Source: Betaproteobacteria bacterium
GTDB lineage: Bacteria; Pseudomonadota; Gammaproteobacteria; Burkholderiales; Burkholderiaceae_C
Assembly (NCBI GenBank): GCA_009928125.1
Contig: RFVJ01000005.1
Location: forward strand, 1 to 32,474
Direction of reading: 5' to 3'
DNA length: 32,474 nucleotides
This document shows positions 1 through 7,384 of the stretch, piece after piece. How positions within the stretch are numbered: position 1 is the first letter of the stretch; every line of letters starts with the position of its first letter. Under the pieces are notes generated by a model. It was not told the origin of the DNA. It did not search any database and worked only from the letters and a program-made list of their open reading frames with translations. A program made the position numbers and the translations under genes.

Positions 1-1245
1 CATGTCGAAGAATTCGACGTTGCTCTTCGTGGCTTTCATGCTCTTGAGCACCATTTCCATGGCTTCAATTTCATCCATGTTGTACATGAACTGACGCAGA
101 ATTCGGGTTTTTTGCAAGACTTCGGGTTGCAATAGCATTTCTTCGCGGCGGGTACCACTGCGGTTCAAATTGATGGCAGGGAACACACGTTTTTCGTACA
201 GACGGCGTTCCAAATGAATTTCGCAATTGCCCGTGCCTTTGAATTCTTCAAAGATCACCTCGTCCATGCGGCTACCGGTGTCCACCAAAGCTGTTGCGAT
301 GATGGTCAAGCTACCGCCTTCTTCCACATTTCGCGCTGCGCCAAAGAAACGCTTGGGGCGTTGCAGGGCGTTGGCATCGACACCGCCGGTCAGAACTTTT
401 CCTGAGCTGGGCACCACATTGTTGTAGGCGCGGGCCAAACGGGTAATAGAGTCCAACAAGATGACCACGTCTTTTTTCAATTCAACCAAGCGTTTGGCAC
501 GCTCAATGACCATCTCGGCCACGTGCACGTGACGCGCGGCAGGTTCGTCAAATGTGGAAGCAATGACCTCGCCGCGCACTGTGCGCTGCATTTCTGTCAC
601 TTCTTCAGGGCGCTCGTCAACGAGCAAGACCATCAAGTGAACGTCGGGGTTGTTGGCGGTGATGGCATGCGCAATGTGCTGCATCATCACGGTCTTGCCC
701 GACTTGGGCTGCGCCACGATCAAGGCGCGTTGGCCTTTGCCAATAGGGGCAATGATGTCAATCACACGGCTGGTGATGTTCTCATCGGCCTTGATGTCAC
801 GCTCCAAGCGCATTTGAATGTTGGGGAACAAGGGCGTCAAGTTCTCAAACATGATCTTGTGCTTGTTGTTCTCTGGCAAATCGCCATTGACCTTGTCCAG
901 CTTGGTGAGGGCAAAGTAGCGTTCGCCGTCTTTAGGAATGCGAACCTCACCTTCGATCATGTCACCCGTGTGCAGATTGAATCGGCGCACTTGACTGGGG
1001 CTGATGTAGATGTCGTCGGTGCTGGCGGTGTAGCTGGTGTCGGGGCTGCGCAAGAAACCAAAGCCGTCAGGCAAGATTTCCAAAACGCCATCCGCAAACA
1101 CTTGCTCACCCGCGCGGGCGCGCTTTTTGATGATGGCAAACATCAGCTCTTGCTTGCGCATGCGGCCCGTGTTTTCAATCTCAAGTGCTTCGGCTTGCTT
1201 GAGGACTTCAGACACGTGCAGTGCCTTGAGTTCATTTAAGTGCAT
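1..1245 (-). CDS. rho: Transcription termination factor Rho (3' end cut by window edge)
   Basis: Rho is the hexameric RNA-dependent ATPase that loads on C-rich nascent RNA and ends transcription. Reading the minus strand from ATG at 1245 gives [16 protein letters not shown], an open frame of 415 codons to the window edge. The last visible residues, EFFDM, match the family's C-terminal EFFxMMKRS, so only about four codons and the stop are missing. Visible motifs are the RNA-binding DGFGFLR motif, Walker A QPKSGKT, a [11 protein letters not shown] segment and the Q-loop/R-loop stretch [20 protein letters not shown]. It lies downstream of trxA on the same strand after a 312-base gap with its own likely promoter. 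The ribosome site is weak (an AGG about 8 bases upstream). Identification is very secure from the motifs; only the C-terminus is unseen. Confidence 0.97.
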   Translation of the reverse strand, partial: MHLNELKALHVSEVLKQAEALEIENTGRMRKQELMFAIIKKRARAGEQVFADGVLEILPDGFGFLRSPDTSYTASTDDIYISPSQVRRFNLHTGDMIEGEVRIPKDGERYFALTKLDKVNGDLPENNKHKIMFENLTPLFPNIQMRLERDIKADENITSRVIDIIAPIGKGQRALIVAQPKSGKTVMMQHIAHAITANNPDVHLMVLLVDERPEEVTEMQRTVRGEVIASTFDEPAARHVHVAEMVIERAKRLVELKKDVVILLDSITRLARAYNNVVPSSGKVLTGGVDANALQRPKRFFGAARNVEEGGSLTIIATALVDTGSRMDEVIFEEFKGTGNCEIHLERRLYEKRVFPAINLNRSGTRREEMLLQPEVLQKTRILRQFMYNMDEIEAMEMVLKSMKATKSNVEFFDM

Positions 1246-1557
1246 GGATTTACCTGCGTAAAACAACCCGGTTGGGTTGATGTCAAAAAATCAGGGGGAG
1301 TTGGAAAACCAGAATCTCAAGGGTCTAGAAACCAAAGCCATGAAAGGTGCGCCAGAAAGGGTCAGCAGGCGCTTGGGGCTTTTGGAAGTTTCTGTCTTGA
1401 AACTGTGCTGATGCCCTTTTGGGGCGCAGCGATGCGGATTATGACAGGAATTTTGCGTGCTTCGCAAGCCACGCCCATGGCGCGCATGACACAAAACCGC
1501 TGTCGGTGGGGAAGGGGGCCTGAAGCGGCGAGCGGGTGACTCGCCTTGTTCACACCT
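1246..1557 (-). other. trxA-rho intergenic region / rho leader
   Basis: This 312-base stretch holds no credible gene. On the minus strand it contains a candidate rho promoter (1438-1467), a leader of about 185 bases rich in C and poor in G with several CCCC runs, and a short perfect hairpin 6-4-6 (CAACCC/GGGTTG, 1264-1279) followed by TTTT just before the rho start. A 6-bp hairpin (GGCGAG/CTCGCC, 1527-1545) lies just past the trxA stop but has no T-tract, so it is not a convincing terminator and trxA may read through into rho. Small open frames here are not convincing. Confidence 0.6.
1438..1467 (-). promoter_or_regulatory. Candidate rho promoter
   Basis: On the minus strand TTGCGA (1467-1462) is followed after 18 bases by CATAAT (1443-1438), matching the sigma-70 boxes at 4 of 6 and 5 of 6 positions. 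Transcription would begin near 1431, giving a leader of about 185 bases before rho. Seen by eye only. Confidence 0.5.
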
Positions 1558-1890
1558 TCAGGCCAGTTGTTGGTCAATGAAAGCTGTCAGTTGGGCTTTG
1601 CTCATGGCGCCCACTTTGGTGGCCGCCAATTGACCGTCTTTGAAAATCATGAGGGTGGGAATGCCGCGAATGCCATACTTGGCAGGAATGTCGCGGTTTT
1701 CATCCACATTCATTTTGGTGATCTGCAATTTGCCCTGATAGGCACCCGCCACATCGTCCAAAATGGGGGCAATCATTTTGCAAGGGCCGCACCATTCAGC
1801 CCAGAAATCAACCACCACAGGCGTGGCTGACTTGATAACGTCAGCGTCAAATGTGGCATCAGAAGTGTGTTTGATCAAATCGCTGGCCAT
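1558..1890 (-). CDS. trxA: Thioredoxin
   Basis: Thioredoxin is the small cytoplasmic dithiol that reduces protein disulfides (ribonucleotide reductase, methionine sulfoxide reductase and others) and is recharged by thioredoxin reductase. The 110-residue product starts [11 protein letters not shown] and has the canonical WCGPC active site (Cys34, Cys37) in [15 protein letters not shown], a cis-Pro segment [11 protein letters not shown] and the normal family length. The frame is open further upstream, but ATG at 1890 is preferred because AAGGAAAAGG sits just before it and the extra upstream sequence is not thioredoxin-like. It is transcribed towards rho, an order common in Burkholderiales, and diverges from the flavoprotein gene at 2017. 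Confidence 0.97.
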   Translation of the reverse strand: MASDLIKHTSDATFDADVIKSATPVVVDFWAEWCGPCKMIAPILDDVAGAYQGKLQITKMNVDENRDIPAKYGIRGIPTLMIFKDGQLAATKVGAMSKAQLTAFIDQQLA

Positions 1891-2016
1891 GGCCTTTTCC
1901 TTGTTTGAATGTGAAATGCAACGAAGTGCCTTTGTAAACTGTGTGTATTTTGACAGAAACCCATAAGCCGCTAAGGCATGGGGCCATCTTTTCCATTGTT
2001 TGAACATCGCTTCCTC

Positions 2017-3351
2017 ATGAACGCCGCCCAAGTCGAACCACAGCCAACTGTCAACGTCGACGTCGCCATCGTTGGTGGCGGGCCTGCGGGCTTGATGGCG
2101 GCAGAGTTGCTTTCAAGCAGGGGGCATGCGGTGCACCTTTTTGATGCCATGCCCTCTGTCGGCCGAAAGTTCTTGTTGGCAGGGCGGGGCGGCTTGAATT
2201 TGACGCATGCCGAAGAAACTGCGCAATTCTTAACCCGGTATGGCCCACATCAGCAGCAATTGAGCCCTGTGATTCAAGCATGGGGCGCGCAAGAACTCCG
2301 CGAATGGGCTCAAAGCTTGGGCATCGACACCTTTGTGGGAACTTCGGGGCGTGTCTTTCCCGTTGAAATGAAGGCGGCGCCTTTGCTGCGATCATGGCTG
2401 CATCGTTTGCGCCATCCCGCACGGGGTGTTCCCGTTGAATTTCACATGCGCCATCGCTTGCAGCGCATTCAATCAAGCAGCGTTGTGGGTCACCCTCAAG
2501 TTCAGTTGACATTCCAGGTACAGAACTTATCGAGCCCCAACTCGCAAACCAAAGAGGTTCATGCCAAATCGGTGGTTTTGGCTTTGGGCGGCGGCAGCTG
2601 GGCGCGTTTGGGCTCGGATGGCGCTTGGGTGCCTTTGCTTCAAACCATGGGCGTACCCGTCCAACCTTTGCAGCCCTCCAATTGCGGTTTTCATGTCAGG
2701 GGCAGAACAGGGTCAGGTTGGACACCTTTCTTTGAACAGCGTTATGCAGGGCACCCCTTGAAATCGGTCACCCTGTCGTGGCGAACGCTACAAGGCCAAG
2801 TGCTCAAGCGACAAGGCGAGTTCGTGGCCACAGCATATGGGTTGGAAGGCAGTTTGGTCTATACCGCATCGGCTGATTTGCGAGCGCAAATCCAACAAAG
2901 CGGCGTGGCTGAACTTCAATTGGACATGCTGCCAGATCGAAGTTTGGCCCAGGTCCAAAAGGAAGTCATGCACCCCCGTGGTACCCGGAGTTTGTCGACG
3001 CACCTCAAAAGCCGTTTGGGCCTCGAGGGCGTCAAAATGGGATTGTTGAACGAATTGCTTTCACCTGAAGCCCTTCATGATCCCGCGCAATTGGCGCAAG
3101 CGATCAAGGGCCTTGTCATTTCATTGACGGCCACTCGACCCATGGACGAAGCCATCAGCACGGCGGGAGGGGTGACTTGGGAAGGATTGATGCCCAGCTT
3201 GGAGGTCAAAGCCTTGCCAGGCGTATTTTGTGCAGGCGAGATGCTGGATTGGGAGGCCCCGACGGGCGGGTATTTGCTCACTGCCAGCATGGCCACCGGG
3301 GTGTGGGCCGCGCAAGCGCTGCACCAGAAAATGAAAGGTGACGAGCCTTGA
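2017..3351 (+). CDS. TIGR03862/HI0933-type FAD flavoprotein (putative NAD(P)/FAD oxidoreductase)
   Basis: The product (444 residues from ATG 2017; an in-frame ATG at 1978 would add 13) has an N-terminal Rossmann FAD-binding motif [18 protein letters not shown], the [16 protein letters not shown] segment typical of the HI0933/BaiN group, a [12 protein letters not shown] segment, and a C-terminal second FAD contact [15 protein letters not shown]. Near the C-terminus [15 protein letters not shown] is characteristic of the subfamily. No member of this subfamily that I know of has a firmly assigned substrate, so the physiological reaction is unknown; a cytoplasmic flavin-dependent redox enzyme is inferred. 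Neither start has a good ribosome site; 2017 is chosen because the family begins shortly before the glycine-rich motif. It stands alone, divergent from trxA and followed after 116 bases by dnaX. Confidence 0.85.
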   Translation: MNAAQVEPQPTVNVDVAIVGGGPAGLMAAELLSSRGHAVHLFDAMPSVGRKFLLAGRGGLNLTHAEETAQFLTRYGPHQQQLSPVIQAWGAQELREWAQSLGIDTFVGTSGRVFPVEMKAAPLLRSWLHRLRHPARGVPVEFHMRHRLQRIQSSSVVGHPQVQLTFQVQNLSSPNSQTKEVHAKSVVLALGGGSWARLGSDGAWVPLLQTMGVPVQPLQPSNCGFHVRGRTGSGWTPFFEQRYAGHPLKSVTLSWRTLQGQVLKRQGEFVATAYGLEGSLVYTASADLRAQIQQSGVAELQLDMLPDRSLAQVQKEVMHPRGTRSLSTHLKSRLGLEGVKMGLLNELLSPEALHDPAQLAQAIKGLVISLTATRPMDEAISTAGGVTWEGLMPSLEVKALPGVFCAGEMLDWEAPTGGYLLTASMATGVWAAQALHQKMKGDEP

Positions 3352-3455
3352 CCCCGGCACTGGCGCCGCAGTTAGAGCTGCTTGGTTCCCCACCTGACTC
3401 GGTTGGCCGCTTAACCATGCGGGAAGGCCCGTCGGGGGCTATTGTAAGACACCGA

Positions 3456-3461
3456 TAGAAT
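3456..3461 (+). promoter_or_regulatory. Candidate -10 box immediately before dnaX
   Basis: TAGAAT (5 of 6 to consensus) ends six bases before the dnaX ATG at 3468, and no Shine-Dalgarno sequence is present. If used, the transcript would start at or next to the A of ATG (leaderless). No good -35 box lies 16-18 bases upstream, so confidence is low. Confidence 0.3.
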
Positions 3462-3467
3462 CAGCAC

Positions 3468-5225
3468 ATGTCCTATCTTGTATTGGCACGAAAATACCGC
3501 CCTCGCAACTTCACCGAAATGGTGGGGCAAGAGCACGTGGTGCAGGCCCTCACAAATGCTTTGGTGCAACAAAGGTTGCACCATGCTTATTTGTTCACGG
3601 GGACCCGCGGCGTGGGCAAGACCACGGTGTCGCGCATTTTGGCCAAGTCGCTGAACTGCCAAGGTGCAGACGGACAAGGCGGGATCACGGCAGAGCCTTG
3701 CGGCGTCTGTCAAGCGTGCCAAGACATCGACTCAGGTCGATTTGTGGATTACACCGAACTTGATGCAGCGTCCAACCGCGGTGTTGACGAAGTTCAAAGT
3801 TTGTTAGAGCAGGCCGTTTACAAACCTGTTCAAGGACGCTTCAAAGTCTTCATGATTGACGAGGTTCACATGTTGACCAACACGGCCTTCAATGCCATGT
3901 TGAAAACCTTGGAAGAGCCGCCCGAGTACTTGAAGTTTGTATTGGCCACCACCGATCCCCAAAAAGTACCCGTCACGGTTCTTTCGCGGTGTCTGCAGTT
4001 CAACTTGCGACCCATGGCCCCTGAAACAGTTTTTGAGCACCTCACACGCGTTTTAGACCAAGAAAAATTACCGGCCGAGCCCATGGCCTTGAAACTGCTG
4101 GCGCGTGCAGCGCGCGGTTCGATGCGCGATGCGCTGAGCTTGACAGATCAAGCCATTGCCTTTGGCAGTGGCCAGTTGCAAGAAGCCACTGTTCGATTGA
4201 TGCTGGGCAGCGTTGATCAAAGCCATGTGATGGGATTGATTGATGCATTGGCCCGCAGTGATGGTGCCGAAGTGGTGCGCATCTCCGAAAGTTTGCGACG
4301 TCATGGCTTGTCCGCTGCGTCTGCGCTCGAAGACATGTCGGTGGCATTGCAACGCATGGCGGTCTTGCAAGCGGTGCCGCAAGCTGCAGCAGAGTCCACT
4401 GAGCCAGACCACCTAGAGTTGCTGCGTTTGTCGAGCAGCATGCCTGCCGATGAAACCCAATTGCTTTACAGTTTGTGTTTGCATGGCCGCGCAGAACTTG
4501 GCTTGGCACCCGATGAGTACGCCGCTTTGACCATGGTTTTGCTGCGTTTGTTGGCTTTCAAGCCCCAACCCATCGATGCTGCCAACAACGCGACAACGGC
4601 TCAAAAAAAAACTCTAACAACAGCCCCCACTCCGCGAACTGACCCAGCCCAAGGCCATCCCGCGCCGCAAGCCGTCACGGCAGCACCCAAGGCTGAACCC
4701 ATTGTGGTGACCGATGCGGCGGAGACCTTGGCTGAGCCCGCGCAAACGCCGAGCACCACGCCGCTTCGCGTCCAAACCTTGCCTGTGCGTCAAGCCACCG
4801 AACCCACAGAAAAATTGGCCCCCAAAACTTTGGTGCTCACAGAAGAGGGTCATTTTTGGACAGAAACGGTGCGCCGTCTCATCAGTGCAGAGGCCATCTC
4901 AGCCTTGGTGCGAGAGTTGGCCTTGCAATCACAATTGATTGCGCGTGACACCGATCAGTGGCATTTGCGAATTGAAAGTGAATCACTGAACCAAGGTGTT
5001 GCGCGTGAACGTTTGCAAGCGGCACTGCATGCTGCGGGGCACTCGGTCAAACTGGTGGTTGAAATTGGTAAAGTATCCGATTCGCCGGCACAAAGAAATG
5101 CGGCAGCCCTGGCGGAGAAGCAAAAAGCGGCAGAAGATTTGATTCACGCCGACCCCTTGGTGCAGGCCATGGTGCAAGATTTTGGCGCCAAAATTGTGCC
5201 AGGCAGCATCAGGCTCATCTCTTAA
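3468..5225 (+). CDS. dnaX: DNA polymerase III subunits tau (and probably gamma)
   Basis: DnaX is the AAA+ clamp-loader ATPase of the replisome; the long form tau also binds polymerase and helicase. The 585-residue product begins MSYLVLARKYRPRNF and shows Walker A GTRGVGKT (45-52), four zinc-ligand cysteines (64, 78, 81, 84), Walker B VFMIDEVHML (127-136) and the sensor SRC motif. Residues about 370-470 are a low-complexity Pro/Ala/Thr linker, followed by a C-terminal tau-specific domain. Nine A residues (4603-4611) at codons 379-382 mark the domain III/linker boundary and could yield a truncated gamma form (see the separate entry). It heads dnaX-ybaB-recR, a classical bacterial operon, with ybaB 18 bases downstream. 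Confidence 0.97.
   Translation: MSYLVLARKYRPRNFTEMVGQEHVVQALTNALVQQRLHHAYLFTGTRGVGKTTVSRILAKSLNCQGADGQGGITAEPCGVCQACQDIDSGRFVDYTELDAASNRGVDEVQSLLEQAVYKPVQGRFKVFMIDEVHMLTNTAFNAMLKTLEEPPEYLKFVLATTDPQKVPVTVLSRCLQFNLRPMAPETVFEHLTRVLDQEKLPAEPMALKLLARAARGSMRDALSLTDQAIAFGSGQLQEATVRLMLGSVDQSHVMGLIDALARSDGAEVVRISESLRRHGLSAASALEDMSVALQRMAVLQAVPQAAAESTEPDHLELLRLSSSMPADETQLLYSLCLHGRAELGLAPDEYAALTMVLLRLLAFKPQPIDAANNATTAQKKTLTTAPTPRTDPAQGHPAPQAVTAAPKAEPIVVTDAAETLAEPAQTPSTTPLRVQTLPVRQATEPTEKLAPKTLVLTEEGHFWTETVRRLISAEAISALVRELALQSQLIARDTDQWHLRIESESLNQGVARERLQAALHAAGHSVKLVVEIGKVSDSPAQRNAAALAEKQKAAEDLIHADPLVQAMVQDFGAKIVPGSIRLIS
4603..4642 (+). other. Candidate dnaX slippage site (A9) with stops in both alternative frames
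   Basis: The zero frame reads CAA AAA AAA ACT across nine consecutive A (4603-4611). The heptamer A AAA AAA (4604-4610) fits the X XXY YYZ rule for -1 ribosomal slippage. In the -1 frame (or with one extra A in the mRNA) ten new codons lead to TGA at 4640-4642, giving about 391 residues. With one A fewer (+1), the frame meets TAA at 4615-4617 after one codon, giving 382 residues. Either product would keep domains I-III only, like gamma. I see no strong stem-loop directly downstream, so transcriptional slippage, as known for Thermus dnaX, may be likelier than ribosomal slippage. Confidence 0.6.
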
Positions 5226-5243
5226 ATTCATTGAAGGAAAATC

Positions 5244-5567
5244 ATGTTCAACAAAGGACAACTTGCAGGTTTGATGAAGCAGGCTCAAGCCATGCAAGAC
5301 AACCTCAAAAAAGCACAAGACGAATTGGCATTCGTTGAAGTGGAAGGCACGGCGGGCAGTGGTTTGGTGAAAGTGGTGATGACTTGCAAGCATGTTGTGA
5401 AGCGCCTCACCATCGACCCCAGTTTGCTGGCCGATGACAAAGACATGTTGGAAGATTTGGTTGCCGCTGCGTTCAATGATGCAGTGCGACAAGCCGAAGA
5501 AGTCTCACAACAAAAGATGGGCAAGTTAACTGCCGGCTTGCCACCCGGCATGAAGTTGCCTTTCTAA
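5244..5567 (+). CDS. ybaB: YbaB/EbfC family nucleoid-associated protein
   Basis: YbaB/EbfC proteins are small dimeric DNA-binding proteins of the nucleoid with roles linked to recombination and replication-fork repair. The 107-residue product has the typical N-terminal helix [20 protein letters not shown], the central [18 protein letters not shown] segment and a C-terminal [24 protein letters not shown] gives a good ribosome site before ATG 5244. It lies between dnaX and recR, the standard position of this gene, and is presumably cotranscribed with both. Confidence 0.96.
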   Translation: MFNKGQLAGLMKQAQAMQDNLKKAQDELAFVEVEGTAGSGLVKVVMTCKHVVKRLTIDPSLLADDKDMLEDLVAAAFNDAVRQAEEVSQQKMGKLTAGLPPGMKLPF

Positions 5568-5602
5568 GTCAAGCGCTGTCCAGAATCACGTCGTTCATTC
5601 TC

Positions 5603-6199
5603 ATGCAAAAACCCACAGCCCATGCCTTGGACGCGCTGATACAAGCGCTGCGCGTCTTGCCAGGGGTGGGCGCCAAGTCTGCCTCGCGCATGGCATTTCA
5701 TTTGATGCAACATGAACGGGGTGGTGCATTGATGTTGGCCAAAGCACTGACACACGCCTGTGATCATGTTCGTCATTGTGCTGAATGCCACACCCTCACA
5801 GAGTCTGAAATTTGCACCCTGTGCAGCGATTCTGAACGCGATCGAACGCAATTGTGTGTGGTTGAAACGCCAGCCGATCAGGCTGCCATCGAGAGAACTT
5901 CCACTTACAAAGGCTTGTACTTTGTGTTGATGGGCAAACTCAGTCCACTCGACGGCGTCGGCCCCAAGGACTTGGGCTTTGCCAAATTGTCAGAACGTTG
6001 CAGCGATGGTTGTGTGCAAGAAGTGATCTTGGCCACCAACTTCACCGGCGAAGGTGAAGCCACCGCCCATGTCATTGCTGAAATGTTGAAAAAGCGGGGC
6101 CTGCGCGTCACGCGATTGGCGCGGGGCGTCCCTGCTGGCAGCGAGTTGGAATATGTGGACTTGGGCACCATCGCGCATGCGTTGGTCGATCGCCGATAG
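5603..6199 (+). CDS. recR: Recombination mediator RecR
   Basis: RecR acts with RecF and RecO to load RecA on SSB-coated gapped DNA. The 198-residue product has an N-terminal helix-hairpin-helix ([16 protein letters not shown]), a four-cysteine zinc finger (Cys59, Cys62, Cys71, Cys74), and a TOPRIM domain (VVETPAD ... [10 protein letters not shown]) followed by the C-terminal [17 protein letters not shown] segment, all at normal family length. ATG 5603 follows ybaB by 35 bases; the ribosome site is weak. Third gene of the dnaX operon. Confidence 0.96.
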   Translation: MQKPTAHALDALIQALRVLPGVGAKSASRMAFHLMQHERGGALMLAKALTHACDHVRHCAECHTLTESEICTLCSDSERDRTQLCVVETPADQAAIERTSTYKGLYFVLMGKLSPLDGVGPKDLGFAKLSERCSDGCVQEVILATNFTGEGEATAHVIAEMLKKRGLRVTRLARGVPAGSELEYVDLGTIAHALVDRR

Positions 6200-6242
6200 C
6201 GCTGCGCCGATTGTTGGTGTTCTTCATTACGTACTTACCCGC

Positions 6243-6258
6243 TTGGGAAGTTTCCCAA
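6243..6258 (+). promoter_or_regulatory. 16-bp perfect inverted repeat between recR and the binding-protein gene
   Basis: TTGGGAA-GT-TTCCCAA is a perfect 7-2-7 inverted repeat located 67 bases before the GTG start at 6326 and 22 bases upstream of a TATGCT hexamer (6281-6286) that could be a -10 box. The position suits an operator or activator site for the downstream gene. It has no T-tract and is too short for a terminator of the recR operon. Confidence 0.35.
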
Positions 6259-6325
6259 TGCGCAAACACCGACACCTTTGTATGCTGAACGCATCTTTCA
6301 TCCGTTCTAGGCAAGGGGCATTGAG

Positions 6326-7363
6326 GTGTTTGTCGGACAAGGGCGTCGCAACTTTACAGCGCTGGCTGCGGCAGCGCTGGTCGGTTCGCATGCCTCATTG
6401 CGTGCTGCCACTTACCCCCACCGAGTGAGCATTGCTTTAGCAGCCCACCACAGTCTTTACCATTTGCCGCTGGTCTTGGCCGAGCAATTGGGCTATTTGA
6501 AAAACGAAGGTCTGCAAGTTGATTGGCTCGACTGCGATGCTGGCATTCAGGCGGTTCAAGCGGGCTTGGCAGGGCAAGCGGATGTTGTGGCGGGTGCCTT
6601 TGAACACGTCCTCGATTTGCAAACCTCGGGCATGCCATGGCGTGCATTTGTCTTGCAATCCAGAGCGCCCCAAATCAGTGTGGGTTTGGCCAGTCGGCGC
6701 GCAATCGGCATGAAGCACGTGTCTGAGCTCAAATCCCTGAAGTTGGGCATCTCTTCTGTGGGTTCGGCAACCCATTGGGTCGCCCAGCATTGGGTCAAAC
6801 AGGTTGGACTGCCAGCCGATGCCGTTCAATTTGTGGCCTTGGGCGCAGGCACCGCCAATGTGATGGAGGCCATGAGAGCAGGCACTGTCGATGCTTTGTG
6901 CCATGTCGACCCGGTGTTGCACTATTTGGAACAAAAAAATGAGTTGCGACTCATGGCAGATACGCGCACATTGTCCAGCTCGCAGCGAATGTTTGGCGGG
7001 CCTTTGGCTTCTGCTTGTTTGTTCAGCAAAGTGGAGTTTCTTCAGAAACGCCCAGACCTCGCGCAATCGTTGTCGCTGGGGGTGGTGCGGGCTTTGAAAT
7101 GGTTGAAAACTGCAGGACCCACCGACATTTTGAGGACTGTCCCATCCCATCACTGGATGGGGGACCGCGCGCTGTATTTGGGGGCCCTTGAAAAACTCCG
7201 TGAAAGCTACAGCTTGGACGGTTTGTTTGGCAAAGATGCTGTTCAAACGGCATGGCGCATGCGAGCCCTGCGCATGGCGCTAGAGCCCGGTTCAATGTCA
7301 GCGTTAGAGCGCAGCTATACCAATCAATTTGCGCAGCAGGCCTTGCGCAAAATGGGCAGCTGA
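6326..7363 (+). CDS. ABC transporter substrate-binding protein, NMT1/SsuA-like
   Basis: This 345-residue protein resembles periplasmic binding proteins of the NMT1/SsuA/TauA superfamily, which deliver small organic solutes (sulfonates, thiamine precursors, aromatic acids) to an ABC permease. The start is GTG 6326, with AAGGGG eight bases upstream. The N-terminus has Arg7-Arg8-Asn-Phe followed by a hydrophobic stretch and likely cleavage near HASLRA, so export by the Tat route is possible. The fold core is visible in HHSLYHLPLVLAEQLGYLKNEGL, LKLGISSVGSATHWVAQHW and VDALCHVDPVL. No permease or ATPase gene lies beside it, so it is an orphan and its ligand cannot be told. It converges on mltD with 21 bases between stops. 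Confidence 0.8.
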   Translation: MFVGQGRRNFTALAAAALVGSHASLRAATYPHRVSIALAAHHSLYHLPLVLAEQLGYLKNEGLQVDWLDCDAGIQAVQAGLAGQADVVAGAFEHVLDLQTSGMPWRAFVLQSRAPQISVGLASRRAIGMKHVSELKSLKLGISSVGSATHWVAQHWVKQVGLPADAVQFVALGAGTANVMEAMRAGTVDALCHVDPVLHYLEQKNELRLMADTRTLSSSQRMFGGPLASACLFSKVEFLQKRPDLAQSLSLGVVRALKWLKTAGPTDILRTVPSHHWMGDRALYLGALEKLRESYSLDGLFGKDAVQTAWRMRALRMALEPGSMSALERSYTNQFAQQALRKMGS

Positions 7364-7384
7364 TGGTTCAACTGCTGTTGCAGC

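Noticed and set aside
523-1239. 238-codon open frame on plus strand
   Set aside because: It is antisense to rho, whose reading frame carries all family motifs; the plus frame shows no recognisable domain.
1527-1545. Hairpin GGCGAG/CTCGCC after trxA as a terminator
   Set aside because: Six base pairs and no T-tract on the trxA strand.
6437-7246. 269-codon open frame on minus strand
   Set aside because: Antisense shadow of the binding-protein gene, explained by its codon bias; no domain or ribosome site.
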